This document shows positions 18,837 to 28,614 of a DNA stretch of 64,000 nt, piece by piece. How positions within the stretch are numbered: position 1 is the stretch's first letter; the number at the start of each line of letters is the position of its first letter. Source of the DNA: Acidovorax delafieldii (GTDB lineage Bacteria; Pseudomonadota; Gammaproteobacteria; Burkholderiales; Burkholderiaceae_C); NCBI RefSeq assembly GCF_007993815.1, contig NZ_VJWE01000011.1, positions 496,001 through 560,000 on the forward strand, in the 5' to 3' direction. A model generated the notes under the pieces. It made no database searches and was not told the DNA's origin. It worked only from the letters and a program-made list of their open reading frames with translations. A program made the position numbers and the translations under genes.

Positions 18837-20255
18837 TTACTCAAAGTCCTGGGTTCCCGTCACCAGGCGGGCCTTCACGGTCTTGCCCTTCACCCGGCCC
18901 TGGTTCAGGCGCTGGGCAGCTTGGGCGCCGATGGCACGGTCCACCGCCACATAGGTGGAGAAGTCGTTCACGTTGATCTTGCCGATCTGCTCTCGGGTGT
19001 AGCCCATCTCGCCGGTCAGCGCGCCCAGCACGTCGCCCGCACGGATCTTCTCCTTGCGGCCACCGATGATCTGGATGGTGACCATGGGCGGCACCAGCGG
19101 GCCGTTGCCGGTCGGTGTCAGGTCGGCCACAGGGAACCAGCGCGACTCTCGGCCCTGCAGTTGTTCGATCTTGCCCACGCTGCCCATCTCGTCCAGGCTG
19201 GCCAGGTTCAGCGCCAGCCCTTCGGCATCGCCCCGGCCCGTGCGGCCGATGCGGTGGATGTGCACCTCGGGGTCGGGCGTCACGTCCACGTTGATCACGG
19301 CGGCCAGGTTGGCAATGTCCAGCCCGCGCGCGGCCACGTCGGTGGCCACCAGCACCGAGCAACTCTTGTTGGCAAACTGCACCAGCACCTGGTCGCGCTC
19401 GCGCTGCTCCAGCTCGCCAAACAGCGCCAGCGCGCTGAAGCCCTGGGCCTGCAGCACGGCCACCAGGTCGCGGCACTGCTGCTTGGTGTTGCAGAACGCG
19501 ATGGACGAATCGGGCCGGAAGTGGTTGAGCAGCAGCGACACGGCATGCAGGCGCTCGCTGTTCTTCACCTCGTACCAGCGCTGCTCGATCTTGCCCTCGG
19601 CATGCTGCGCCTGCACGGTGATCTGCTCGGGCGACTTCATGAACTGGGCGCTCAGCTTGGCGATGCCCTCGGGGTAAGTGGCCGAGAACAGCAGGGTCTG
19701 GCGCTCTTTGGGACACTGCTTGGCCACCACGACGATGTCGTCGAAGAAGCCCATGTCGAGCATACGGTCGGCCTCGTCGAGCACCAGGGTGTTGAGCGCC
19801 TCCAGCGTCAGGTGCTGGCGCTCCAGGTGGTCCATCACCCGGCCGGGTGTGCCCACCACGATGTGCGCGCCATGCTCCAGGCTCAGCATCTGGCCGCGCA
19901 GCGGCACGCCGCCGCACAAGGTCACGACCTTGATGTTTTCTTCGGCGCGCGCCAGGCGGCGGATTTCAGTGGTCACCTGGTCGGCCAGCTCGCGCGTGGG
20001 GCACAGCACCAGGGCCTGTACCGCAAAGCGGCGGGGGTTGAGGTTGGCCAGCAGCGCCAGCGCAAACGCGGCGGTCTTGCCGCTGCCGGTGCTGGCCTGG
20101 GCGATCAGGTCCTTGCCCAGCAGGGCGGGCGGCAGGCTGGCCGCCTGAATGGGCGTCATCGTGGTGTAGCCCAGCTGCTGCAGGTTGGCCAGCATGGCGG
20201 GGCTCAGGGCCAGCGCGCTGAAATCAGCGCGGGCTTGGTTTTCTTTGGAGGTCAT
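18837..20255 (-). CDS. dbpA: ATP-dependent RNA helicase DbpA
   Basis: A 472-residue DEAD-box helicase that acts on 23S rRNA hairpin 92 during large-subunit assembly. I start it at MTSKENQARA (20255). Motifs in order: Q motif (YTTMTPIQ), Walker A ASTGSGKT, PTRELA, VGTPGR, DEAD, SAT, TDVAARGLD and HRIGRTGR. The C-terminal domain (TIQIIGGRKEKIRAGDVLGA) is the DbpA-type RNA-recognition fold that gives 23S specificity. Divergent from the next gene, with 93 bases between the starts. Confidence 0.97.
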   Translation of the reverse strand: MTSKENQARADFSALALSPAMLANLQQLGYTTMTPIQAASLPPALLGKDLIAQASTGSGKTAAFALALLANLNPRRFAVQALVLCPTRELADQVTTEIRRLARAEENIKVVTLCGGVPLRGQMLSLEHGAHIVVGTPGRVMDHLERQHLTLEALNTLVLDEADRMLDMGFFDDIVVVAKQCPKERQTLLFSATYPEGIAKLSAQFMKSPEQITVQAQHAEGKIEQRWYEVKNSERLHAVSLLLNHFRPDSSIAFCNTKQQCRDLVAVLQAQGFSALALFGELEQRERDQVLVQFANKSCSVLVATDVAARGLDIANLAAVINVDVTPDPEVHIHRIGRTGRGDAEGLALNLASLDEMGSVGKIEQLQGRESRWFPVADLTPTGNGPLVPPMVTIQIIGGRKEKIRAGDVLGALTGEMGYTREQIGKINVNDFSTYVAVDRAIGAQAAQRLNQGRVKGKTVKARLVTGTQDFE

Positions 20256-20348
20256 GGGCCGATTATCCGGTGCGGGGTATCCGGGCAACTACCTTACGCC
20301 CCCGTCAGGTGTATCGGCTATAACAAACAGATACGTACCGAGCGGTCC

Positions 20349-22424
20349 ATGCCAGACTCATCCAACGCAGCCAACACGCCAGGTCAAGGGGGTTCCAGCG
20401 ACTCGCTGCTGCGCCTGATCGCCGACTCGGTCCCGGCCCTGATGGCTTACTACGACCTGCCGGGACTGCGCTGCCAGTTCGCCAACCAGGGCTACGCCGC
20501 CTACAACGGCCACAGCACAGAATCCATCCTGGGCCTGACCGTGCAGGAGGCGATTGGCGACAAGGCCTGGCAGGCCATCCAGCCGTACGTGGAGCGCTGC
20601 TCGCACGGTGAGCGCGTGAAATACACGCGCGAGCAAACCCTGCCCAACGGCGAGGTGCGGATGATCGAGGTCAACCTGATCCCGCATTTTGGCAACGCGG
20701 GGCTGCAGCTCGGCTCCTTTGTGCTGATCACCGACATCACCGAGCGTTGGCGCGCCGAGCGCGAGGTGCGCCAGAGCGAAGAACGCATGCGCAAGTTCAC
20801 CGAGGCCACGGACGAGGCCATCGTGTTCCATCGCGACGGCATCATCACCGACGGCAACGAGGCACTGTACCGCTTGACGGGATTTGCGCTGCACGAAGTG
20901 CTGGGCCTGTCGATCTTCAACTTCATCAGCCCCGAGTGGCGCGCCACCGCGCTGGAATACACCCGCAGCGGACGGGAGGATCCGTACGAAGTCACCATCC
21001 GCCACAAGGATGGGCATGCCATCCCCGTCGAGGTCGTCGGCAAGACCATGCCCCTGCACCATGCCGACTACCGCATCGTGGTGGTGCGCGACATCACAGC
21101 CCGCAAACAGGCGCAGGAGCGCGAAGCCTTCATCGCACTGCACGACCCCCTCACACAATTGCCCAACCGGCACTTCCTGATGGAGCAGCTGTCGCAGGTG
21201 CTGTCGCTGGCCCGCCGGCGGCATGGCCGTGTGGCGGTGCTGTTCATGAACCTGGACCATTTCAAGACAGTGAACGACTCGCTCGGCCACCATGCGGGCG
21301 ACCAGCTGCTGTGCAACGTCGCCGAGCGACTGCGCCAGGGTGTGCGCGATGCCGACGTGGTCGCGCGCATCGGCGGCGACGAGTTTGTGGTGGTGCTGAC
21401 CGACGTGCAGACGCCCGATGACGCGGCCATGGTGGCCGACAAGCTGCTGGAGTCCATGCACGGCGTTTTCACGGTCGATCAGCTGCCGCTCACCATCTCC
21501 CCGTCCATCGGCATCAGCCTGTACCCGGACCACGGCGGCAGCGCCGACATGCTGCTGCGCTGCGCCGATGCGGCCATGCAGCATGCCAAGGACAGCGGGC
21601 GCGGCAACCGCCAGTTCTACGCCACCAGCATGGAGGCCAGTGCCCTCGATGTGCTGCACCAGGAGCGCCTGCTGCGCGACGCCATTGCACGCAACGACTT
21701 CGTGCTGCATTACCAGCCGCAAATTTGCCTGGCCGACGGCTCGCTGCAAGGCCTGGAAGCGCTGGTGCGATGGCGCCACCCCGAGCGTGGGCTGGTGGGG
21801 CCCGACGAGTTCATCACGTTCTCGGAGTCACGGGGCCTCATCACGCCCATCGGCCGCTGGGTGATGCGCGAAGCCTGCCGCCAGCTCAAAGCCTGGCAGG
21901 ACCAGGGCCTGGCCAAGGTGCCCGTGGCAGTCAACCTCTCGGCCCTCGAATTCCGCCAGCGCGATGTGGCCGCTGAAATCGCGGCCGTCCTCCAGGAAAC
22001 AGGGCTGGCACCGCAATACCTGGAGATCGAACTGACCGAGTCCGTGCTAATGCACCAGACTGGCCAGACCCTGAACACCCTGCACGCCGTCAAGGCGTTG
22101 GGCGTCGGCATCTCCATCGATGACTTCGGCACCGGGTACTCCTCCCTGGCATATCTGAAGCGCTACCCCATCGACAAGCTCAAGATCGACCGGTCATTTG
22201 TCACCGACACCCCCGGCAGTGCCGACGACGTCGCCATCGTCACCGCCATCATCCAGATGGCCCGCAGCCTGCAGCTCAAGACGGTGGCGGAAGGGGTGGA
22301 GACGCAAGGGCAGATCGCATTGCTCAAGGAACTGGGGTGCGATGTGATCCAGGGGTTTGTGGTGTCGGTACCCATGGATGCCCTGGCCACCGGCAGCTGG
22401 CTGGAACGCCAGCCACCGCAATAG
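20349..22424 (+). CDS. PAS-PAS-GGDEF-EAL cyclic-di-GMP enzyme
   Basis: A 691-residue soluble regulator starting at ATG 20349. The reading frame stays open far upstream, but that part is antisense to dbpA and is not coding. Two PAS domains (about 20-135 and 150-265) precede GGDEF at 342-346 with intact residues, then an EAL domain with EALVRW at 470-475, EITESV-like ELTES, DDFGTGYSSL and the AEGVET loop. Both catalytic signatures are intact, so it could make or degrade c-di-GMP. amn starts 45 bases downstream. Confidence 0.95.
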   Translation: MPDSSNAANTPGQGGSSDSLLRLIADSVPALMAYYDLPGLRCQFANQGYAAYNGHSTESILGLTVQEAIGDKAWQAIQPYVERCSHGERVKYTREQTLPNGEVRMIEVNLIPHFGNAGLQLGSFVLITDITERWRAEREVRQSEERMRKFTEATDEAIVFHRDGIITDGNEALYRLTGFALHEVLGLSIFNFISPEWRATALEYTRSGREDPYEVTIRHKDGHAIPVEVVGKTMPLHHADYRIVVVRDITARKQAQEREAFIALHDPLTQLPNRHFLMEQLSQVLSLARRRHGRVAVLFMNLDHFKTVNDSLGHHAGDQLLCNVAERLRQGVRDADVVARIGGDEFVVVLTDVQTPDDAAMVADKLLESMHGVFTVDQLPLTISPSIGISLYPDHGGSADMLLRCADAAMQHAKDSGRGNRQFYATSMEASALDVLHQERLLRDAIARNDFVLHYQPQICLADGSLQGLEALVRWRHPERGLVGPDEFITFSESRGLITPIGRWVMREACRQLKAWQDQGLAKVPVAVNLSALEFRQRDVAAEIAAVLQETGLAPQYLEIELTESVLMHQTGQTLNTLHAVKALGVGISIDDFGTGYSSLAYLKRYPIDKLKIDRSFVTDTPGSADDVAIVTAIIQMARSLQLKTVAEGVETQGQIALLKELGCDVIQGFVVSVPMDALATGSWLERQPPQ

Positions 22425-22469
22425 CGGCAAGTTGTCCGCTGGCCCCCCTGGCTTGTGGACAATAGCGGC

Positions 22470-23951
22470 ATGCCCCTCATCCCCGACTTCATCGCCCCCA
22501 CCCGCCACACCGACCCGGCCGACGCCCTGGCCCAGGTGCAGCGCATATACCAGCAACAAATTGGCCACCTGCGCGACGCCATGCAGCGTTTTGTGGCGGG
22601 CGAGACGCCCGAGGGCCCGGTGCGCGCGTTCTACCCGTTTGTGCGGGTACACACCACCACCGTGGCGCGGGCCGACACCAAGCTGGCCTACGGTTTTGTG
22701 GAGGGCCCGGGGCGCTATGAGACGACGCTGACCCGGCCCGACCTGTTTGCCAACTACTACGCCGAGCAGTTCCGCCTGCTGCGCGCCAGCCACAACGTGG
22801 AGCTGGAAGTGGGAACCAGCACCCACCCGATTCCCATCCATTTCTCGTTTGCAGAGCACGACCACATCGAGGGCACGCTGACCCAGGCCCGCCGCATGCT
22901 GATGCGCGACGTGTTCGACCTGCCCGACCTGGCCGCCATGGACGATGGCATCGCCAACGGCACCTGGCAGGCCGCCCCCGGGGAGGCGCAGCCGCTGTCG
23001 CTGTTCACCGCGCCGCGCGTGGACTACTCGCTGCACCGCCTGCGCCACTACACAGGCACTGCGCCCGAGTGGTTCCAGAACTTCGTGCTGTTCACCAATT
23101 ACCAGTTCTACATCGACGAGTTCGTACGCCTGGGCCACGCCGAGATGGCCAAACCCGACAGCGAATACATTGCCTTCATCGAACCCGGCAACGTGGTCAC
23201 GCGCCGCGTGGGCCTGAGCGCCGAGGCAGGCGACGACCTGGGCGCCGCTCCACCCCGCCTGCCGCAGATGCCCGCCTACCACCTGGTGCGCAAGGACGCG
23301 AGCGGCATCACCATGGTCAACATCGGCGTGGGCCCGGCCAACGCCAAGACCATCACCGACCACATCGCCGTGCTGCGCCCCCATGCCTGGATGATGCTGG
23401 GCCACTGCGCAGGCCTGCGCAACAGCCAGCAGCTGGGCGACTACGTGCTGGCCCACGCCTATGTGCGCGAGGACCATGTGCTGGACGAAGACCTGCCGCT
23501 GTGGGTGCCCATCCCGGCGCTGGCCGAAATCCAGCTGGCGCTGCAGCAGGCGGTGGCCGATGTCACGCAGATCAGCGGCGCGGACCTGAAACGTGTGATG
23601 CGCACCGGCACCGTGGCCAGCACCGACAACCGCAACTGGGAGCTGCTGCCCGACAACACGCCGCAGCGCCGCTTCAGCCAGAGCCGCGCCGTGGCGCTGG
23701 ACATGGAAAGCGCCACCATCGCCGCCAATGGTTTTCGCTTTCGCGTGCCCTACGGCACCCTGCTGTGCGTGAGCGACAAGCCCCTGCACGGCGAAATCAA
23801 GCTGCCCGGCATGGCCAACCACTTCTACCGCGAGCGGGTGGACCAGCACCTGCGCATCGGCATGCGCGCCATCGAGATCCTGCGCAACGGCGGCGTGGAC
23901 CGCCTGCACAGCCGCAAGCTGCGCAGCTTTGCCGAGGTCGCTTTTCAGTAA
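22470..23951 (+). CDS. amn: AMP nucleosidase
   Basis: A 493-residue enzyme that splits AMP into adenine and ribose 5-phosphate, beginning at MPLIPDFIAP. The family N-terminal regulatory domain (YPFVRVHTTT, RADTKLAYGF) is followed by the nucleoside-phosphorylase-like catalytic domain with NIGVGPANAKTITDHIAVLR, GHCAGLR and the ribose-binding VALDMESATIAANGFRFRVP. The length matches the bacterial family. It lies between two c-di-GMP genes on the same strand, with short gaps. Confidence 0.96.
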   Translation: MPLIPDFIAPTRHTDPADALAQVQRIYQQQIGHLRDAMQRFVAGETPEGPVRAFYPFVRVHTTTVARADTKLAYGFVEGPGRYETTLTRPDLFANYYAEQFRLLRASHNVELEVGTSTHPIPIHFSFAEHDHIEGTLTQARRMLMRDVFDLPDLAAMDDGIANGTWQAAPGEAQPLSLFTAPRVDYSLHRLRHYTGTAPEWFQNFVLFTNYQFYIDEFVRLGHAEMAKPDSEYIAFIEPGNVVTRRVGLSAEAGDDLGAAPPRLPQMPAYHLVRKDASGITMVNIGVGPANAKTITDHIAVLRPHAWMMLGHCAGLRNSQQLGDYVLAHAYVREDHVLDEDLPLWVPIPALAEIQLALQQAVADVTQISGADLKRVMRTGTVASTDNRNWELLPDNTPQRRFSQSRAVALDMESATIAANGFRFRVPYGTLLCVSDKPLHGEIKLPGMANHFYRERVDQHLRIGMRAIEILRNGGVDRLHSRKLRSFAEVAFQ

Positions 23952-23975
23952 ACGAGGGCCCCGGGGCCGCTGCGT

Positions 23976-25112
23976 ATGCCACTGGATTTCCTCACGCTGA
24001 TGACGGTCATGGCGGCCAACCTGTTCATGATCTCGGCCGCGCTGCCGCTGATCATGGGCCGGGACGTGAGCCGCGCGGCACGCCATGTGCAGGCCAGCAT
24101 GCTGCTGCAGGCCGTGGCCTGGGCGGCCATCATTGCCTCATCCACCCTGTGGGACCAGGCCCTCTCCACCCTGTCGATTGCCTGCAACGCGGCCGCGCAG
24201 TGGACGCTGTACCGGGCGCTGGAGGAGTGGCTGGGCCCCCGCCCCTTGCGCCGCGTGCTGCTGGTGTTGGTGATTGCCGCCCCGCTGGGCTACACCCTGG
24301 GTTTTGGGCACTACGCCTGGCGCGTGGGCTGGGCCAACTTTTTGATGGCCACTATTTTGTGCATCGTTGCGCGCGCCACCCTGGCGCCCGTGGTGGAGGC
24401 CAACCTGCGCTGGCGCAGCCTGCTGATGGGCTGCCTGCTGACGTCGGCCGCTTTCACGCTGGCGCGGGGCATGCTGGGCGCCTTCACCGACCAGTATCCG
24501 AGCTTTCGCACGCCCCATCCCGTCAACCTGGCAGCTGCTGTGGCCACCAATGTGAGCCTGGTGCTGGGCACCGTCGCCCTGCTGGTGGCGTGGCGGTCGG
24601 AGGCCGAACACAAGCTGCGCACGCTGGCGATGACCGATGGCCTCACCGGCGTGCTCAACCGGCGAGGCTTCACCACCCAAGGCAGCAGCCTGCTGGCACA
24701 CGCCGCACGCCACCAGTTGCCCATGACGGCAATGATGCTGGACCTGGACCACTTCAAGCAGGTCAACGACACCCACGGCCACGAGGCCGGAGACCGCGCC
24801 CTGCAACTGTTTGCCCGCCTGCTGGGTGACACCTGCCGCAGCGGCGACCTGGTCGGGCGCCTGGGTGGCGAGGAGTTTGGCGTGCTGCTGTTGCACAACA
24901 GCGCACCCGCTGGGCTGGCCCTGGACCGGCGACTGCGCAGGCGTCTGCATGCCGCCAGCGTGGCAGAGCTGGGCTTTGCGCTGGACTACAGCGCCGGGAT
25001 GGCCGTGCTGCAGCCGGGCGAAGCTGGCTTGGCCGAACTGATGGCCCGTGCCGACGGTGCCCTCTATGCAGCCAAGACGGCGGGCCGGGGGCGGCTGGTC
25101 GCGGCGGACTGA
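23976..25112 (+). CDS. membrane diguanylate cyclase
   Basis: A 378-residue protein with six or seven N-terminal membrane helices and a C-terminal GGDEF domain. The active loop is GGEEF (297-301), and an inhibitory I-site R288xxD291 sits five residues before it. Together these predict an active, product-inhibited cyclase. MTDGLTGVLNRRGF marks the domain start. It begins 24 bases after amn, so it is probably in the same transcript as amn. Confidence 0.95.
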   Translation: MPLDFLTLMTVMAANLFMISAALPLIMGRDVSRAARHVQASMLLQAVAWAAIIASSTLWDQALSTLSIACNAAAQWTLYRALEEWLGPRPLRRVLLVLVIAAPLGYTLGFGHYAWRVGWANFLMATILCIVARATLAPVVEANLRWRSLLMGCLLTSAAFTLARGMLGAFTDQYPSFRTPHPVNLAAAVATNVSLVLGTVALLVAWRSEAEHKLRTLAMTDGLTGVLNRRGFTTQGSSLLAHAARHQLPMTAMMLDLDHFKQVNDTHGHEAGDRALQLFARLLGDTCRSGDLVGRLGGEEFGVLLLHNSAPAGLALDRRLRRRLHAASVAELGFALDYSAGMAVLQPGEAGLAELMARADGALYAAKTAGRGRLVAAD

Positions 25113-25125
25113 GGCAAGCAGTCCT

Positions 25126-25172
25126 GTTTTGATAGCATCAGGCGCAATACCCACTAGCGCCTGCGGCAGATT
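25126..25172 (+). repeat. dispersed repeat R1 ahead of ABC ATPase gene
   Basis: TTTTGATAGCATCAGGCGCA ATACCCACTAGCGCCTGCGG is a diverged R1 copy. It lies in the spacer between the diguanylate cyclase and the NodI-like gene. Confidence 0.6.
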
Positions 25173-25228
25173 CTGGCAAAAATTCGCCCCAAAGCACCAC
25201 GGACGCACTCGTCGCACACAATCCCTCC

Positions 25229-26164
25229 ATGACCGCACTTTTTGAAGCCCTGCACCTGCGCAAACGTTATGGCGAGACCACGGTGGTGGACGACGTGTCC
25301 TTCGCCATTGCTCCCGGCGAATGCCTGGGGGTCATCGGCCCCAACGGCGCGGGCAAGACCACCACCATCCGCATATGCCTGGGCCTGGCGTCGCCAGACG
25401 GGGGCGAAGTGCACTTCACGCCCCAGCCCGGCACGGCCCCGCTGCTGATGCCCCGCGATGCACTGGCCATCAAGGCGCAGCTGGGTGTGGTCACGCAGTT
25501 CGACACCCTCGACCCGGACTTCACCTGCGCCGAAAACCTGCGCGTGTTCGGCCGCTACTTCGGCCTGAAGGGCCCGGTAATGGACGAGCGTGTGCCCCAG
25601 TTGCTGGAGTTTGCCGCCCTCACCCACAAGGCCGACGCCAAGCCGGGCGAGCTGTCGGGCGGCATGAAGCGGCGCCTGTCGCTAGCGCGCGCCCTGGTCA
25701 ACAACCCGCGCCTGCTGCTGCTGGACGAGCCCACCACCGGCCTGGACCCGCAAGCCCGCCACCTGATGTGGGAGCGCCTGCAACTGCTGCTGCAGCAAGG
25801 CAAGTCGATCCTGCTGACCACCCACTTCATGGACGAGGCCGAGCGCCTGTGCTCGCGCCTGCTGGTGCTGGACCACGGCCGCAAGATTGCGGAAGGCCGC
25901 CCGCGCGAGCTAATCGCCCAGCACCTGGAGCCGGATGTGGTGGAGGTGTTCGGCGTGGGGGCCGTCCAGATGGCCGAAGACGCCGCGCTCCGCACCCTGG
26001 CCACCCGCGTGGAAATCAGCGGCGAGACCGTGTTTTTCTACACCCAGAACGCCCAGCCACTGCTGCAGGCCTTGGCCGCACACGGCCACCTGCGCACGCT
26101 GCACCGGCCGGCCAATCTGGAAGACCTGTTCCTCAAGCTCACGGGGCGGCAGATCCGGGAGTGA
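25229..26164 (+). CDS. NodI-like ABC transporter ATP-binding protein
   Basis: A 311-residue ATPase with Walker A GPNGAGKTTT (37-46), signature ELSGGMKRRLSLARAL, Walker B LLLLDEPTTGLDP and a switch His in LLTTHFMDEAERL. The long C-terminal tail and overall pattern match NodI/DrrA-type exporters, which pair with a separate permease. No permease follows here. A NodJ-like one on the same strand starts at 44064, about 18 kb away. The stop overlaps the end of the convergent GGDEF-EAL gene by 26 bases. Confidence 0.92.
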   Translation: MTALFEALHLRKRYGETTVVDDVSFAIAPGECLGVIGPNGAGKTTTIRICLGLASPDGGEVHFTPQPGTAPLLMPRDALAIKAQLGVVTQFDTLDPDFTCAENLRVFGRYFGLKGPVMDERVPQLLEFAALTHKADAKPGELSGGMKRRLSLARALVNNPRLLLLDEPTTGLDPQARHLMWERLQLLLQQGKSILLTTHFMDEAERLCSRLLVLDHGRKIAEGRPRELIAQHLEPDVVEVFGVGAVQMAEDAALRTLATRVEISGETVFFYTQNAQPLLQALAAHGHLRTLHRPANLEDLFLKLTGRQIRE

Positions 26165-28550
26165 GGCCGGCGGGAGGGCCCGCCATCCGGCCCTGCCACC
26201 AGTTTTCAAGGTCTTGTGGCGCGCAAGGCTGGGAGAAGAGGTAACCCTGCAGTTCGTCGCAGCCCAGCCGGGCTAGCCACTGGGCTTGGTGGTCGGTTTC
26301 CACGCCCTCGGCCACCGTGCGCAGGCCCAGCTTTTGCGCCAGGGCCACGATGGCGTCCACCAGCATTTCGCCCCGGTCGTTGCTCCCCAGGTCGTTGACG
26401 AAAGAGCGGTCGATTTTGAGCTTGCGCACCGGAAACCGCTTGAGCTGGCTGAGTGACGAATAGCCGGTGCCGAAGTCGTCGATGGCCAGCTGCACGCCCA
26501 GAGCGGTGAGGCGCTGCATGGTCTGCAGGGCCTCCTCCACGGGCTCCATGATCGAACTTTCAGTGATCTCCAATTGCAGCAACCGGGGTGGGCATCCGGT
26601 GCTTTGCAAGGCGCGGGCCACCACCTGGTCCAGCTCGGGCTCCTGGAACTGACGGGCCGAGAGGTTCACCGCCACCGGGATCTCCCCCCACCCAGCATCC
26701 AACCACCGCCGTGCCTGCGCGCAGGCCTCGTTCAGCACCCATTCGCCCAGTGGCACGATCAGCCCCGTTTCTTCCGCAATGCCGATGAACTGCAGCGGAG
26801 ACACCAGCCCACGCTCCGGGTCCGCCCACCGCACCAGCGCCTCCACCGACGACACCCGACCCGTCCGCGCATCCATGATGGGCTGATAGTGCAGGCGCAG
26901 CCCGTCGTGCTCGATGGCATGGCGCAGGCCCGCCTCCACCCGCAGGCGCTCCGTCAACACCTCCGTCATGTGCGGGCTGAAGAAAGCCAGCCGGTTCCCA
27001 CCCAGGTCCTTGGCGTCGTACATGGCCACGTCTGCATTGCGCAACAACAGGTCGCCAGAGTCCCCATCCTGTGGAAAGACCGCAATGCCCAGGCTGGTGC
27101 CCAGCAACCAGCTGGATGTGCCGGTCTCCACAGGCAGGGTCAGCGCCCGCACAATGCGCCGCGCCATGGGCTCCACCACGGCCGGGTCCGGCAGGTCAGG
27201 CAGCACCACCACAAACTCATCCCCTCCCGGGCGGGCCACTACGTCGCCAGGGCGTACACAACCCTGCAACCGGACCGCCACCTCCTTGAGCAAGGCATCG
27301 CCCCGGGCATGTCCCAGGCTGTCATTCACCCCTTTGAACCGGTCCAGGTCCATGGCCAGAACGGCCACGCAGTGGCCCTGCTCCCGCGCCCGGTCCAACG
27401 CCGCATCCAGCCGCTCCGTGAGGCTGTAGCGGTTGGCCAAGTCGGTCAGGGGGTCTCGCCGCGCCTGGCGCTCCAGCGTCTCCGTGTGCAGCGCGATGGA
27501 CTGCTGCTGGCGCAGCAGGGACTCCGCCATCCGGTCCAGTGCCCGGGCCACCTGCCCCAGCTCTCCCGGTGGATAGGGTGTACCAATGGGTTCGGCGTAG
27601 TTGCCAGCATCCATGCGGCCAATGGCACGTATGGCGCGCATGGCATGGCGGCGCACCGCAAATTCCACCAACAGAAAAGCAGCAACGAACACGATAACCG
27701 CCAGCGCCAGCACCCCCAGCAGTGCGCGCCGGAACTGGCGCTCCACCGGGCCACGCAGGTCGTCCTCGGGCACGGCCAGGGCCAGACGCAGATCCGAGCC
27801 CTGTGCGCGCGGCAACTGGGCGCGCACCCAGACGCGACGCACGCCATCGGCCCCCTCCATCACGGCATGCCCTTCGACTGCTTGCAACATGAAAGTGCGT
27901 TCGGCGTCCCCCAGGGTCAGCGGCGCCACCTCCGGCCGCCGGAAGTCCATGACCACCGAACCGTCGGCATTCCATACCTGCAGATGCATGCGCTCATAGC
28001 GCTGTGCATGCACCGTGGCCTGCCCGTAGTCCTGCATGTCGAGCGAGGCCAGAAGGATGAAGCGCAACGCGCCTCCCGCATCGCGCACCGGGTAGGCCAC
28101 CTGCAGCACCCCTTTGCCCGTCAGGCGGCCTATGACCGCTTCCAGCACCGGCCCGGAGGCCGTCAGCGCACGCTGAAAGTAACTGCGGTCCCGGAGGTCC
28201 AGGGTACGGCCACTGCGCAGCGAATCACAGAACAGGGAGCCATCGGGCTGGATGGTGAGGATGCCGGTGTACTGAGGATGTTCCTTGAGGACATCTGCCA
28301 GGAAATCAGAGCAGGCGGCCTTGTCGCCCGCCGCCAGCAGGGGTACGCGCCCAAGGCCAAACAGGAGTTGCCCGGTACCAGCGATCTTGTCGTCCAGGTC
28401 GCTGGCAATGATGCCTGCCCTGGCCACCAGTCGGTCGCGCGCCTGTCCGGTGGTGGCCACCCGGAACTCCAAAAGCAGCCACACCAGGGCCGGCACAGGC
28501 AACAAAGAGGCTGCCAGCACCAGCCACAGGATCCGCGCACTCAGGCTCAC
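26139..28550 (-). CDS. membrane sensor GGDEF-EAL protein with Cache-like domain
   Basis: An 803-residue protein. Membrane helices near 8-28 and 285-305 flank a periplasmic dCache-like sensor (RSYFQRALTASGPVLEAVIG is typical). A HAMP-like stretch is followed by an intact GGDEF (RPGGDEFVVVL) and an intact EAL domain (EALVRW, QLEITES, DDFGTGYSSL, AEGVET). It likely couples an external small ligand to c-di-GMP level; the ligand is unknown. Its 3' end overlaps the convergent ABC ATPase gene. Confidence 0.94.
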   Translation of the reverse strand: MSLSARILWLVLAASLLPVPALVWLLLEFRVATTGQARDRLVARAGIIASDLDDKIAGTGQLLFGLGRVPLLAAGDKAACSDFLADVLKEHPQYTGILTIQPDGSLFCDSLRSGRTLDLRDRSYFQRALTASGPVLEAVIGRLTGKGVLQVAYPVRDAGGALRFILLASLDMQDYGQATVHAQRYERMHLQVWNADGSVVMDFRRPEVAPLTLGDAERTFMLQAVEGHAVMEGADGVRRVWVRAQLPRAQGSDLRLALAVPEDDLRGPVERQFRRALLGVLALAVIVFVAAFLLVEFAVRRHAMRAIRAIGRMDAGNYAEPIGTPYPPGELGQVARALDRMAESLLRQQQSIALHTETLERQARRDPLTDLANRYSLTERLDAALDRAREQGHCVAVLAMDLDRFKGVNDSLGHARGDALLKEVAVRLQGCVRPGDVVARPGGDEFVVVLPDLPDPAVVEPMARRIVRALTLPVETGTSSWLLGTSLGIAVFPQDGDSGDLLLRNADVAMYDAKDLGGNRLAFFSPHMTEVLTERLRVEAGLRHAIEHDGLRLHYQPIMDARTGRVSSVEALVRWADPERGLVSPLQFIGIAEETGLIVPLGEWVLNEACAQARRWLDAGWGEIPVAVNLSARQFQEPELDQVVARALQSTGCPPRLLQLEITESSIMEPVEEALQTMQRLTALGVQLAIDDFGTGYSSLSQLKRFPVRKLKIDRSFVNDLGSNDRGEMLVDAIVALAQKLGLRTVAEGVETDHQAQWLARLGCDELQGYLFSQPCAPQDLENWWQGRMAGPPAGLTPGSAAP

Positions 28551-28614
28551 AGGGGTTCTCCTTCACAGAAGCGCCGTCGTCGCACCGGCCCGCCGCAACT
28601 GCGGCCGCAGGCTA

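Noticed and set aside
18921..20348. Long upstream extension of the PAS-GGDEF-EAL frame
   Set aside because: It runs antisense through dbpA; the domains and a normal start begin at 20349.
22194..24086. 630-codon minus-strand frame opposite amn
   Set aside because: amn covers the same bases with clear family motifs; the antisense reading is low-complexity.
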